Assembly (NCBI RefSeq): GCF_000427865.1
Contig: NZ_ATYV01000004.1
Coordinates: forward strand, 1 to 64,000
From: Corynebacterium sputi DSM 45148
GTDB taxonomy: Bacteria; Actinomycetota; Actinomycetes; Mycobacteriales; Mycobacteriaceae
DNA: 64,000 bases
Direction of reading: 5' to 3'
Made by a program: the position numbers and the translations under genes. The notes beneath the pieces were generated by a model, which worked only from the letters and a program-made list of their open reading frames with translations, did no database searches and was not told the DNA's origin. Below are positions 1 through 10,377 of the stretch, piece by piece. The stretch's first letter is position 1, and the number at the start of each line of letters is the position of its first letter.

Positions 1-27
1 CTGAAATCTTTGGGTGTGTCACCCATA
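1..27 (-). CDS. Putative IS3-type transposase OrfA, first codons only
   Basis: The minus strand carries an ATG at 27 preceded by AAGGGGA at a normal ribosome-binding distance, and it reads MGDTPKDF before leaving the window. Its position just inside the IS terminus matches orfA, the helix-turn-helix subunit that is joined to OrfB by programmed frameshifting in IS3 elements. Only nine codons are visible, so the identity is inferred from position, not from protein similarity. Confidence 0.45.
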
Positions 28-95
28 GTGCTTTCCCCTTTGGTGGTTGGAGTGGGACTTTGTGGTCTTCTCTCCAACTTTTGGGGTTCACTTCA
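1..95 (-). mobile_element. IS3-family insertion sequence, left terminus (partial)
   Basis: Read on the minus strand from position 95 the sequence begins TGAAGTGAACCCCAAAAGTT, the form typical of IS3-family (IS150-like) terminal inverted repeats, which start with TG and carry a CCCCAAAA-GTTGG core. The coding frame of the formamidase-like gene stops exactly at this boundary, on the TGA of the element. An ATG with a ribosome site lies 68 nt inside, where orfA of such elements normally starts. The rest of the element and the other repeat lie outside the window, so the family call rests on one end only and the target duplication cannot be seen. Confidence 0.72.
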
Positions 96-1046
96 GTAGA
101 AGAGGGCTCCATCCGCAACTACTGGCAAATAGAAGGTGGATCCGGACCCCAGATGCCTGATGTCGATATTGCCGCCGCCAAGTGTTGGCGGGATCGAGTT
201 CCGGCTCTCATCGGTCAGATCGCCTTCGCTGGTGGTGGCGACGCCCATCATGCCCATGAACGGCCGGAGCGGGAACGTTAGCTCCAAGTCTCCCGAGCGC
301 ATGATACCGCGGTCATTTTCAGCGCGAGTGAATACCGAGACGTTCTCATCGGAGCCGATTGGAGGCATGACCTCGTCCTCAGAGATGCCGTCCGGGGCTC
401 CTCCCTCCGGGGTCTTGCGCAATGCGCCCTTGCCGTGGCGGCTGGAGACGACTCCGTAAGGAACGCGCAGCGACGTTTCGAGAGTTTCGATCTTCAGCAC
501 ATCCCCGGGTTCGGCGCCTTCCACATAGACCGGACCAGTGACGATGTGCGGACCGTCCTTGTCGAAGTCGCGCTCGGTGCGGTCGTAGTTCGCGGCGATG
601 TCTCGGGCGTCGTCGAGCACCTCAGAAGGGTCCACACCATGCTCACCAAACCAGGCATCTGGGTCTCGCCCTTGGTCCTCCATGATTCCTTCGTGGCTGA
701 CGGTGTCCACAGTGACGGTCTCGCCCGAGCGCATTCGCAGCACCGGTGTGCTGTCCGTGGAGGGCACATATCCCCACAGCACCTTGTCCGGCTCCGACGC
801 GAGGTAGTGGTCCGCCTGTATCGTCCCGACGCCTGATTGCAAGATCTGGCCTGCAGAGGCCGCTCGTGTGGGCGTTGACGCAGTTGCTGCCGCGTTGTGT
901 CCGTTGTGCCCGCAACCGACCAATCCTGATCCGGCACCTGCGGCGCCCAGGGCTGCGGCCATTTGAAGGACGCGGCGTCGCCCGAATCGCCTAGCCAGAA
1001 GGTTTGCAGTGTCTTCGCCGGAGAGGTTGATCGATGATTTTCCCAT
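96..1046 (-). pseudogene. Formamidase/acetamidase-family Tat lipoprotein, 3' end cut off by IS insertion
   Basis: The protein matches the FmdA/AmdA amidase family, which hydrolyses formamide or short amides to ammonia and acid; the conserved stretch GGGNIDIRHLG is present near the end. It starts best at ATG 1046, followed by a twin-arginine signal (RRFGRRRVLQM, then a hydrophobic segment and the lipobox LVGC), so it would be an exported lipoprotein. An upstream in-frame extension to 1130 exists but places the signal 28 residues further in. The family continues after GALF with a GDPH..QGDGE segment and a C-terminal tail. Here the frame ends at GALFY on the TGA of the inserted IS element, so that part is lost. 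Activity is unlikely. Confidence 0.75.
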
Positions 1047-1263
1047 GGAAAGAAACGCTATTGTGGATCGATTTCCCAGCAGTGTCTCGAAAGTTCCCGG
1101 GCCGTATAGATTTCCACAGCGAACGCTCACTTCGCCTCTGCACTGGTGACTCTGAGCCTTCCTGACATGACGAAAGACCCGGCCCCATCACTCGGTGTTC
1201 CGAGATCAAGGGCCAGGCCTCCAGCAGTCCGGCAGGCGAACTACGAGCTGCCGTCGATCGTCA

Positions 1264-4200
1264 TCAGCGACATCCGCCGGTCGGGTTGAGCACACCATCG
1301 ACCAGGCGAGCATCCGGGTTGAGGATGGCTGCCTTCTCCAGTTCCGCGATGGACTTGTAGCCGGTGCCGTCACCGAGCCGGCGGCCTTCCGGGCGCTCGT
1401 AGAGCGAATCGCCACCGTAGATCGCGTGGTCGATGCGACGCAGTCCGGAGATCTCACGGGCCTCGGCGAGGACGCGCCACTTGTCGGAGGCGTCCTGACC
1501 ATCGAACTTCGCGACGGATGCGTAGAACGCCTCTGGGTGCAAGATCGCGACCAGTGCCGAGACGTGACCGAAGCCGAGAGAGGTCACCAGACCGGCCTTC
1601 AGCGGCAGGGTGTCGCCGAAGTTCAGCGGAGTCCGGGACCAGACCAGACGGCCGTGCTTGGACAGCACCGGGTCGACACAGTCCAGGGAGCGGTTCGCCG
1701 GGATGAGGCCGGAGCGCAGCACCTGAGTCAGACCGATCATCTGGAAGGCAGCAGCGCCACCCTTAGCGTGTCCGGTCAGGGACTTCTGGGAGACGATGAA
1801 CAGCGGGTTGCGCTCATCGCGGCCGATGGAATCGGCCAGACGCTCGTGGAGCTCGGACTCGTTCGGGTCGTTGGCGTTGGTGGAGGTGTCGTGCTTGGAG
1901 ATCACCGCCACCTCGTCTGCGCTGACGCCGTGCTTGTTGAGAGCACGAGCCAGTGCCGACTTTTCACCACCACGAGCGGCACCAAGTGCGCCCAGTCCCG
2001 GGGCCGGGATCGAGGTGTGTGCGCCGTCCGCGAAGGACGAGGCGTACGCCACGACACCGAGGACCGGAAGTCCCATGTCCCGAGCAACGGAACCGCGGGC
2101 CAGCAGGACCGTGCCGCCACCCTGCGACTCGACGAAGCCACCGCGACGGCGGTCGTTCGGACGCGAGAAGAACCTGCGGTCGATGCCCTTTCCGTCCATC
2201 GTTGCCGAGTCCGCAGTGGCGCTCATGTCGCCGAAGCCGGTAATGCCCTCAGTGGACAGGTCATCGAAGCCGCCGGCGACGACGAAGTCAGACTTGCCCA
2301 GGATGAGCTTGTCCAGGCCTTCCTCGACGGAGACCGCCGCAGTCGCACACGCGGCGACCGGGTGGATCATCTGGCCGTAGCCACCAACGTAGGACTGCAT
2401 AACGTGCGCTGCGATGACGTTCGGCAGGGCCTCCTGCAGCACATCGCTGGCGCGCGGCTGGCCGAGGATTCCGTCGATGTACAGGCTGCGCAGCGACTCC
2501 ATGGCGCCGATACCGGTGCCCTGCGTCGAGGACACCAGGCCCGGGTGGACGTTCTCCAGCAGCTCCGCCGGGGAGAATCCGGAAGAGAGGAAGGCGTCCA
2601 CGGTGCAGACGATGTTCCACAGGGAAACGCGATCGAGATTCTCGACCATCTCCGCCGGGATGCCGTAGACCGTCGGGTCGAAGCCCTCAGGGATCTGGCC
2701 ACCGACATAGCGGGACATCGCCATGCGGCGCGGTACCTGCACGTTGGTGCCGGACTTGCGGGTGACGATCCACTCGGCGTTGTCCTCGTCGTAACGCGCG
2801 GTGGTGTTCTCCGGGTCGGAGGAGACGAAGGTCTCCGCCTCGGAGCGGTCACGCACCGGGAAGGACAGGTCGCGGTCGAGGTAGACGGTGGTCAGCTCGG
2901 TCATGGTGTTGTCGACCAGGTCGCCGTCGTTGCCGTAACGGCGAACGCCCACGCGGGCGACAACCTCGTCGCGGAAACGCTCAGCGATGTCTTCCTCGTC
3001 GAGCTCGTTGCCCTCAGCGTCGAGCCAGCCCTCGTCCCAGGTGACCAGGCCCATGTTCCAGGCCAACTCGACGATGCCGGCGGCAGACAGGTCGCCGACC
3101 TCAGCCTCGAAGCGGGTACGAGAGGAACCGTAGGGTCCCAGCTCGCCGGCGCCAACGATGACGATCATGTCCTCAGGGGCCACGTCGACGGTGCTGAAAT
3201 CCGGTGCCGTGGAGGTCAACGGCTTCAGTGCATTCGGCAGTGCGCGCAGGGCGCGGGTGGCCTCTGCCTCATCCTCAGAGTCTGCGGCGGCAGCCTCAGC
3301 GGCCTCTGCAGCTTCTGCGGCCAAAGCGGACATGTTCAGGTCCACGTCACCGAGACCACCGGTCAAGTCCACGACCACCGGGTCAGACGCAGCGATCAGG
3401 CGGGTACGTGCGGAGGTCTGACGGAGCAGCTGAGCAGCCATCTCGTCGGTGGACCAGGTCTGCACGCCCTTGCCCTCGACGATGTCGACCAGCGGGTCGT
3501 TGCCGCCCATCAGGCCCGTGCCACGGACCCAACCGATGAGGGCGTGGACCAGCGAAACGTTGCCATTCCAGGCATCCTCAACGTGCCAGCGGGACACCAA
3601 CGCGTCAAGGGCAGCCTTCGACTCACCGTAGGCACCGTCGCCACCGAAGCGGCCACGGTTCGGGGAGCCTGGCAGCACCACGTGGAGGCGGCGGCCGATG
3701 TTTGTGTCTGCGTTGATCGCAGAGAGTCCGGCGACCAGGCGCTCAACGCTCCACAGCAACAGACGCATCTGCATCTCGGCAGCGGAGCCTGCATCGGCCA
3801 GGGTTCCCATGACGCGCGGCGCGGCGAACGGGAACAGCAAGGTCGGCTTCATGGCCGGCTTGAGCTCCACAGTGTCTGCACCAACGGTGGTGGTCCAAGC
3901 GTTACCGACCCAGTCGATAACGGCGTCCAGGTCCTGGTAGGAGGTCAGGTTCGCGGGGACGACCCACAGGGCTGCGCCCTCGGAGGCGTTGTCGCGGAAG
4001 AGCTCCTTGTAGAACGACAGACGATCATTCGACAGTGACGAGGTCGTTGCCACGACGGTCGCGCCACCGGCCAGCAGGCCTGCGGTCACGGCGGCTGCGA
4101 TGGATCCCGGGGAACCTCCGGTGACGACGGCGACATCGCCGGCGTACTTGGTGGACTCACCGGACTTATCTGCGGCAGCAGCCTCGTCAGCCAGGGCACG

Positions 4201-7200
4201 GTAGGCCGCAGCCAGGCCGGTGTGGCCTGCCTTCTCGGCGCGCTCGGCCCACCAGGTGGCCTGACCGATAGCGGCACCGGTCACGCGCTTCGGAGCAGCG
4301 CCACCGGTCCACATGCGAGCAAGGTCCTCGCGCTCAGTGGCCCAACGGTCATCGATGAGGACCGTGCGGTTCGCATCGAAGGACGGGGTAACCAGGCGGG
4401 TCCAATCAGAGCCGAGCTCGGCGGTAACCAGGTCGACGATCTGGTCGTCGGCGTCGTCGGCAAGCAGGTCCACCGAGTCGGTGACCTGGTGCCCCAGCTG
4501 CTCCAAGATGTTGCGAGCGACAGTTGCCAGGACACCGGACTCACCGGTGACCTGCTCTGCGAACTCGCCGAGTGCTGCGGAGTCGACGACTCCACCGGCG
4601 GCTCCGCCGGCAGAGGGCATGGCCACGGTGATGCCGCGCTTGGAGCCGACGGACTGGACGGCGGCGTCGATAAGCGAATCAAGCTCTGCGCTTGACGACG
4701 GCACCGTCGTGGTCAGGTGGCCCAAGTCTCCGCCACGCAGCGACGCGCCTTCGCGCGAGCCCATGACAACCTCTGCGGTGACAGCGGCAACCCAGCCTTC
4801 GCCGAGCTCCCACGTCTTGGAGACTCGATCAGAGATCGCCGAGGCACGCGCACCGGCGGGACCGGTGATGCGGCGGATGCCGTCGGTCAATGCCTCGCCC
4901 AGGACCGGGCCCCACGGGGACCAGGAACGGACCATGCCGGAGACCTTGTCCTTCAACGAGGGCAGGTCGGCGTCGGCGGCACCGTCAATGGCGCCCAGTC
5001 CGAACTCCGTGCCCAGATCCAGCAGAAGCTGGTTCCGGCGGGAGGAGACACCGTCAACGAGGGTCTCGATGGAATCGGCGGCACCCATCTGGTCCGGGCG
5101 GACCTTGGTCCACAGAGCGATAAGCAGCTCAGTGGCGTCACCCGGGGTGATGGTCAGATCAGCAGGGCGCTCAGCACCTGCTGCGGCGACCGGAGCAGCC
5201 GGGGCTGCCTCGACCGGGCGGGACATCGGCTGTGCCGGGACGGAGGTCTCCTCCGGGGACTCGGTGAGGACCTCGTCCTCGTCAGCCTCCGGGCGGATCT
5301 CGTCGCGAGCGAAGACAGCGTCGGCGTCGCGCTCAACGTTGAGGACGGTGATGTCCAGGTCAGAAAAGCGCTCCAGACCTGCGGTGCGTGCGGCGAGGTT
5401 GGCGATCGTCGGTGCGGTAGCCACGCCGACCTCCACGATGCGGGTGACGTTGAGGTCACCGAGGACCAGGTCCTGGGTCTCGATCCAACGCACTGGGGAG
5501 CAGAACTGCCATGCGAGCAGTTCCATCAGCAGGGTGCGAGCGAGCTTGCCCGGCTTCTTGAGCTGCTTGTCGAAGTTGTTGAGAACCTTCGTGATAATCG
5601 GGGAATCGACAACCTCGTTGATCTGCTCCACGAACTCGCGGGTCAGCGCGAACTGAGTCGCGGTGAGGTTCGGGATGTAGCGGCCGACGAGGGCCTCCGG
5701 GTCGACCTCAGCCGGCAGAAGGCGGTCGAGGTGGTCGCGGAAGGCGTTGACGCCGTCGCGCAGGACTGCCGAGTGGAACGGCACGTCGATGCCGGGAATC
5801 CGGACCAAGCCCTTCTTACCGGCAACATCTGCCAGAGCCTGCAGGCCCGCGACAGTTCCGGCAACGGCGTACTGCTTGCCTGCCAGGTTGAGGTTAACGA
5901 CCTCGAGGAATTCACCGGACTTCTCAGCGACACCGTTGACGAAGTCGACAACGTCTTCTTCAGCGACACCAATCTTGTCCGGGCGCAGTGCGGACAGGCC
6001 GTAGTTGGAGCGGCCGTTCTCATCGCGCGGCACCAGGGAGTGCATGGTCAGGCCGCGGTAGTACACGACCTCCAGGACCTCGTCCTGGCCGACGACACCG
6101 GCAAATGCTGCCAGTGCGTTGTACTCACCGACTGAGTGACCGGCGAAGTATGCCTCTTCGTCTAGAACGCCAGCCTCGCGCATCTGCGCGGTCTGAGCCA
6201 TACCCAGGGTTGCCATGGCGACCTGGGTGAACTGGGTCAGGTTGAGGACACCTTCGGGGTGGTAGTAGCGCTGACCACGAACGTAGACCTCGGTCGGGTT
6301 GTCACGAACGATCGCGAGGACCGAAAAGCCCAGCGCGCTGCGGGTGTAGGCGTCCGCGGAGTCCCAGACCTTGCGAGCTGCGGCGGACTCGGTGCGAGCA
6401 GCCATGCCCATGCCCTGGGCCTGGATGCCCTGGCCCGGGAAGGCGTAGAAGGTCTGCGGTGCAGCGATGATGGCAGTGGCGGTGAGCACCAGGTCGCCGT
6501 CGACGGTGGCGGTGACCTCGCGGGCCTCGCCGTTGCCCGGGCGCGAATCCAGTCCGCGGCGCTCGACGGTGAAAGTCACGGTCTGGCCCGGCAGGACCGG
6601 CGCCAGCATCGTGGCGGTGAACTCGGTGATCTCCTCACCACAGGCGGCAGCGTGCTCAGCGGCGGCGGACAGCCACATGCCGTGGACGATAACGCCCTCC
6701 GGCAGTCCTGCCAGTGCTGCAGCGCGGTCGTCGACGTGGATCGGGTTGCGATCGCCGGAGACGGTCGCGAACGCCAGCATGTCCTTCGGTGCGTCAACGG
6801 TGACGGTAGCGCGGTGCGAGCGCGGGGTCTCGGTGACGGTCGGGAACGGGGTGGTGTTGGTCTTGGCAGTGTGTGCGCCGTTGCGGCCACGGATGGCAAA
6901 GCGCTCCGAGAGCGTTGCGACGTCCCGATCCACACCGTTGAGCTCACCTGAGACCTCAGCACGCACCACCACGAGGCGACCCATTTCGGTGTCGGCGACC
7001 TCATCGCAGTGAGCGGTGACGGTGAGAACCTCGCCGTCGGCGGGCAGGTCGCCCAGGAGCTTCACGTGGTGCTCCAGGTGGACCAGAGAGAGCATGCCCT
7101 CGACCACATCGATGCCGTCCTCGGTGGTCGCTGCGGCGACAGAGGCGAAGATGGCGGGCCAGGCGTAACCGACCAGCACGTCCGGTGCGGTGGCGCCGTT

Positions 7201-10200
7201 GGCACCGGTGACGGTGTCGTAGTCAGCGGTGTCCGCGGTGGACCAGGTGCTGGTCCAGGTGGCGATGCCGTCGGTGATCTCTGGCAGCTGCCCACCGGCA
7301 GCGATACGGGTGAGCTCACGCATTGCTCGAACGACGTCCTGGGAGGAGATCACAGCGGAGCGGCCGATCGACGCCGGGGCGCTGATGACAAGTTCCAGGC
7401 TGGCCGGCTCACCGACGCGTGCCAGCGGCACGGTCAGCAGAGCGGTCTTGGAGGAGTCGCGAGTTAGGGTCGCGCCGGTGTCCGGGTGGGTGGCGGAGCC
7501 GTCGGACTGCACGTCCCACTCCTCCAGTGCGCCGAGGCGATGCACCGGGTTGATGGTCTGGCGACCGGCCCAGGAGACGACGGGCTCTGCGAGCACGGCG
7601 GCGACCGGGTCTGCGTCGACCTCAGTGGCGGACTCACCGGAGGCGGTCAGCGCCTCGACGGTGGCGTCCTCGAAACGTCCGAGGATCTCGGCGACGGGCT
7701 CGTCGACCTTTGTGATGCCGGCGACCGCAGCGGTGCCGGGGATGATGCAGACGCCGTCGGCGTCGTAACGCTCATCGTGTGCCTGCCACAAGGAATCCGA
7801 GCGCCACCAGCGGCGAACCTCACCGTCGATGACGGGCACGAAGTTGACCGGCTTGCCGGGGATGCGGCAGGCGCGGAGGAAGAATCCGACGTCAGCCGGG
7901 TGCATGCGCACGTCGAGGTCATAGGCCTCGCGCACGGCATCCGCAGAGACCGGGGTGACCGGGCCTGCTGGACGCACGGAGGAGAATTCACCGGAGTCGG
8001 TATATGCGAGGCGGGACTCGAAACGGTCCAGCAGCGCGCCGAAGCGAGAAGCCCAGGAGGGATCGACCCACTCGCCGGTCGGTGCGGCAAGCTCGACGTA
8101 GCGGTCGATGATCTCCGCGTAGGTCATGGTCTCGATGTCACCGAAGTACGGCTTGGCGGTGCGGTTGATGGCCTCGATGATCTCATCGCGACGCTGTGCG
8201 ACAGCCTCGTCATCACCGGCAACCTCATCGAGGAGGCGGCCGGCAACTGCGGCGGCATTGTCGATCTCATGGATGTCAGCACCGAGCTGGGAACGGCCCG
8301 AGGCCATGCCCTGGTTGGCGCCACCGGCGGCGACCCACTCCGGGGTACCAGCGGTGTCGACCAGCAACTGCTTCACTCCGCTGGATGCGGTGGACTCTTT
8401 GGCGGCCATCGCGGCGGTGCCGATGATGACGGCGTCGACCGGCATGGCCGGGAGGTTGTGGTTCTCAGCCCACGTACCGGTGAGGTAGTCCGCTGCCTGC
8501 TCGGACTCACCGATGCCGCCGCCGACTGCCAGGACGGCATTGTCGCGCTCGCGGATCTCGCCGTAGGTAGCAATCAGCAGGTCATCGAGCTCTTCCCAGG
8601 AGTGGTGTCCGCCGGCGCGGCCGCCCTCGACCTGGATGATGACGGTCGCGTCAGTGGAGTCAGCAATTTCCAGTACCTGGCGGATCTGCTTGACGGTGCC
8701 CGGTTTGAAGGACACGTGCGGGATGCCGGTGGCTTCAAGTTCCTTGATGATGGCAACAGCCTCATCGGTCTCCGGGACGCCGGCGGAAATGGTCACGCCG
8801 TCGATCGGGGTACCGGCGGCGACGGTGCGCTGCACCAGTCGGCGGTTACCCATGTGCATGCCCCACAGGTACGGGTCCAGGAACATGGTGTTGAACTGCG
8901 CGGATGCGCCGTCATCCAGCAGGTCCTTTAGGCGGGTCACGTTCTCCTGGAAGATCTCCGGTGTGACCTGTCCACCACCGGCGAGCTCGGCCCAGAAGCC
9001 AGCGTTCGCAGCGGCGGCGACGATGGCCGGGTCGACCGTGGTCGGGGTCATGCCACCGAGCAAGATCGGGGAACGGCCGGTAGCGCGGGTGAAGGAGGTC
9101 TCCACGCGGGCGCGACCGTCCTTCATCACGAGCTTCGGAGCGAACTCCGACCACGGGGTCGGCTTGACCGGGGCGCTGCCCGGCTCGAAGAGCTCAGCTT
9201 GGCCCTGGTCGACTGCTGCGGTGACGACGACACCGTCAGTGCCCTCCAGCAGCTCACGGGTCAGCGGGGCAACGCCCTCGCCGGGGCCCATCTCGATGAT
9301 CCAGTCAGCGTCGAGGGAACCGATCTCGGCGGGCCAGTCGATCTGGTCCTGCAGCACGTGCTGTGCCAGCGGGCGGACGAAGTCCTCGTCCAGGCCAGCG
9401 GCGGTCGCCAGCTCGACGGACTCTTCAACAGCGGAAGCCATCACCGGGTGGTGGAAGCCGGAGCCGACCTTCAGCCACGAGGTACGCGGAGCGAACGGCT
9501 TTCCACCGCGCTCCTTGTTGTGCAGAGTCTCAGCGTCGGCCTCTGCGGCCTTGTCCAGGTTCTCGCGGGTGGCCTCAAGGTCGGCGGGGGTGCCGACGAT
9601 GACGACGCGCTCGCGGCCATTGACCAGTCCGATGACTGCATCACCGGCCAGGTGCGGGGACACCGCTGCTGCGTCAGCACCATTGACAGCCAGCATCGGG
9701 GTGCGGCCGGCATTGTCAGCAATGAGTCCGTGGACGCGCCCGTGGCGTGCCACGGTGACACCGAGGATGCGGGCGAGGGTGAGGATCTCACCAACGCGCT
9801 CCGGGTTCTTGGCAACTGCCGCACCAAGTACGCCCTGCGAGTGGCCAATGGCGTCAGTGGCGCGGGAGGCGTCGATGCCTTGTGCGTCAAGCAGGTCGAT
9901 CATGCCGATCTGAGCTGCGACGATGCCCGGGGCGGAGACAGCCGGAGCTTCCAGGTCCGGCAGGCCCGGAACCGGGATGAACTCGGGGGTTCCGGCGTCC
10001 TCGGTGAGGTCAGCGGTCGGATCCGCGACGGGGTTCGCGGCAGCGGCCTGAACACCTGCGGCCTCAGAAGCCCAACGGATCGGCTCGAAGCCGTCCGGGA
10101 GCTGTCCGGCCAGACGGTCAGCGACCGGCTCCAGACGACGGTCAGACTCACGCAGTGCATCACGGAGGCGTCCATCGACTCCGGCGGTCAGACACGTGGT

Positions 10201-10377
10201 CAGGGTCTGCAGCCACGGGTAGCCCTGTCCGGAGAAGACGAAGGCGAACGTCTCGCCCCCGGCTAACCGCTGTGCCAGCGTCGGTTCGATTCCGCGCTCA
10301 TTGCCTTCGTTCCTCGAGGCCGAGCGGAAGACGGACAGCGCATCGGCTGCGGTACGCGAAGAGGGGGTGACGGTCAC
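1264..10377 (-). CDS. fas: Type I fatty acid synthase, multifunctional (3037 aa)
   Basis: This giant cytoplasmic enzyme makes long-chain acyl-CoA from acetyl- and malonyl-CoA with NADPH, and in corynebacteria it feeds membrane lipids and mycolates. Domains in order: acetyltransferase (GHSQG, Ser180), enoyl reductase (GGMTP near 440), MaoC-type dehydratase (about 1200-1250), malonyl/palmitoyl transferase (GHSVGEYN, Ser1415), ACP with a pantetheine serine probably at 1778 (DGVSS), ketoreductase (VTGGSPGSI near 2090, Tyr2250 in AYGESK) and ketosynthase (ACATAA, Cys2677; HDTST near 2829; GHAKGG near 2869). No phosphopantetheinyl transferase domain is present, as usual in bacteria, so a separate AcpS is needed. 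GTG 10377 is chosen because AAGGAG lies 7 nt upstream; an open frame to 10545 has no such site. The frame is intact. Whether it is FasA or FasB cannot be told. Confidence 0.97.
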   Translation of the reverse strand: MTVTPSSRTAADALSVFRSASRNEGNERGIEPTLAQRLAGGETFAFVFSGQGYPWLQTLTTCLTAGVDGRLRDALRESDRRLEPVADRLAGQLPDGFEPIRWASEAAGVQAAAANPVADPTADLTEDAGTPEFIPVPGLPDLEAPAVSAPGIVAAQIGMIDLLDAQGIDASRATDAIGHSQGVLGAAVAKNPERVGEILTLARILGVTVARHGRVHGLIADNAGRTPMLAVNGADAAAVSPHLAGDAVIGLVNGRERVVIVGTPADLEATRENLDKAAEADAETLHNKERGGKPFAPRTSWLKVGSGFHHPVMASAVEESVELATAAGLDEDFVRPLAQHVLQDQIDWPAEIGSLDADWIIEMGPGEGVAPLTRELLEGTDGVVVTAAVDQGQAELFEPGSAPVKPTPWSEFAPKLVMKDGRARVETSFTRATGRSPILLGGMTPTTVDPAIVAAAANAGFWAELAGGGQVTPEIFQENVTRLKDLLDDGASAQFNTMFLDPYLWGMHMGNRRLVQRTVAAGTPIDGVTISAGVPETDEAVAIIKELEATGIPHVSFKPGTVKQIRQVLEIADSTDATVIIQVEGGRAGGHHSWEELDDLLIATYGEIRERDNAVLAVGGGIGESEQAADYLTGTWAENHNLPAMPVDAVIIGTAAMAAKESTASSGVKQLLVDTAGTPEWVAAGGANQGMASGRSQLGADIHEIDNAAAVAGRLLDEVAGDDEAVAQRRDEIIEAINRTAKPYFGDIETMTYAEIIDRYVELAAPTGEWVDPSWASRFGALLDRFESRLAYTDSGEFSSVRPAGPVTPVSADAVREAYDLDVRMHPADVGFFLRACRIPGKPVNFVPVIDGEVRRWWRSDSLWQAHDERYDADGVCIIPGTAAVAGITKVDEPVAEILGRFEDATVEALTASGESATEVDADPVAAVLAEPVVSWAGRQTINPVHRLGALEEWDVQSDGSATHPDTGATLTRDSSKTALLTVPLARVGEPASLELVISAPASIGRSAVISSQDVVRAMRELTRIAAGGQLPEITDGIATWTSTWSTADTADYDTVTGANGATAPDVLVGYAWPAIFASVAAATTEDGIDVVEGMLSLVHLEHHVKLLGDLPADGEVLTVTAHCDEVADTEMGRLVVVRAEVSGELNGVDRDVATLSERFAIRGRNGAHTAKTNTTPFPTVTETPRSHRATVTVDAPKDMLAFATVSGDRNPIHVDDRAAALAGLPEGVIVHGMWLSAAAEHAAACGEEITEFTATMLAPVLPGQTVTFTVERRGLDSRPGNGEAREVTATVDGDLVLTATAIIAAPQTFYAFPGQGIQAQGMGMAARTESAAARKVWDSADAYTRSALGFSVLAIVRDNPTEVYVRGQRYYHPEGVLNLTQFTQVAMATLGMAQTAQMREAGVLDEEAYFAGHSVGEYNALAAFAGVVGQDEVLEVVYYRGLTMHSLVPRDENGRSNYGLSALRPDKIGVAEEDVVDFVNGVAEKSGEFLEVVNLNLAGKQYAVAGTVAGLQALADVAGKKGLVRIPGIDVPFHSAVLRDGVNAFRDHLDRLLPAEVDPEALVGRYIPNLTATQFALTREFVEQINEVVDSPIITKVLNNFDKQLKKPGKLARTLLMELLAWQFCSPVRWIETQDLVLGDLNVTRIVEVGVATAPTIANLAARTAGLERFSDLDITVLNVERDADAVFARDEIRPEADEDEVLTESPEETSVPAQPMSRPVEAAPAAPVAAAGAERPADLTITPGDATELLIALWTKVRPDQMGAADSIETLVDGVSSRRNQLLLDLGTEFGLGAIDGAADADLPSLKDKVSGMVRSWSPWGPVLGEALTDGIRRITGPAGARASAISDRVSKTWELGEGWVAAVTAEVVMGSREGASLRGGDLGHLTTTVPSSSAELDSLIDAAVQSVGSKRGITVAMPSAGGAAGGVVDSAALGEFAEQVTGESGVLATVARNILEQLGHQVTDSVDLLADDADDQIVDLVTAELGSDWTRLVTPSFDANRTVLIDDRWATEREDLARMWTGGAAPKRVTGAAIGQATWWAERAEKAGHTGLAAAYRALADEAAAADKSGESTKYAGDVAVVTGGSPGSIAAAVTAGLLAGGATVVATTSSLSNDRLSFYKELFRDNASEGAALWVVPANLTSYQDLDAVIDWVGNAWTTTVGADTVELKPAMKPTLLFPFAAPRVMGTLADAGSAAEMQMRLLLWSVERLVAGLSAINADTNIGRRLHVVLPGSPNRGRFGGDGAYGESKAALDALVSRWHVEDAWNGNVSLVHALIGWVRGTGLMGGNDPLVDIVEGKGVQTWSTDEMAAQLLRQTSARTRLIAASDPVVVDLTGGLGDVDLNMSALAAEAAEAAEAAAADSEDEAEATRALRALPNALKPLTSTAPDFSTVDVAPEDMIVIVGAGELGPYGSSRTRFEAEVGDLSAAGIVELAWNMGLVTWDEGWLDAEGNELDEEDIAERFRDEVVARVGVRRYGNDGDLVDNTMTELTTVYLDRDLSFPVRDRSEAETFVSSDPENTTARYDEDNAEWIVTRKSGTNVQVPRRMAMSRYVGGQIPEGFDPTVYGIPAEMVENLDRVSLWNIVCTVDAFLSSGFSPAELLENVHPGLVSSTQGTGIGAMESLRSLYIDGILGQPRASDVLQEALPNVIAAHVMQSYVGGYGQMIHPVAACATAAVSVEEGLDKLILGKSDFVVAGGFDDLSTEGITGFGDMSATADSATMDGKGIDRRFFSRPNDRRRGGFVESQGGGTVLLARGSVARDMGLPVLGVVAYASSFADGAHTSIPAPGLGALGAARGGEKSALARALNKHGVSADEVAVISKHDTSTNANDPNESELHERLADSIGRDERNPLFIVSQKSLTGHAKGGAAAFQMIGLTQVLRSGLIPANRSLDCVDPVLSKHGRLVWSRTPLNFGDTLPLKAGLVTSLGFGHVSALVAILHPEAFYASVAKFDGQDASDKWRVLAEAREISGLRRIDHAIYGGDSLYERPEGRRLGDGTGYKSIAELEKAAILNPDARLVDGVLNPTGGCR

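Noticed and set aside
1195..4038. Very long open frame (947 codons) on the plus strand opposite FAS
   Set aside because: It lies wholly antisense to the KS/KR part of an obvious fatty acid synthase, has repetitive low-complexity composition and no start signal; GC-rich codon bias in the real gene creates such open antisense frames.
4717..10266. Further long plus-strand frames antisense to FAS (472, 481, 425 and 355 codons)
   Set aside because: They are shadows of the same gene, without motifs or ribosome sites.
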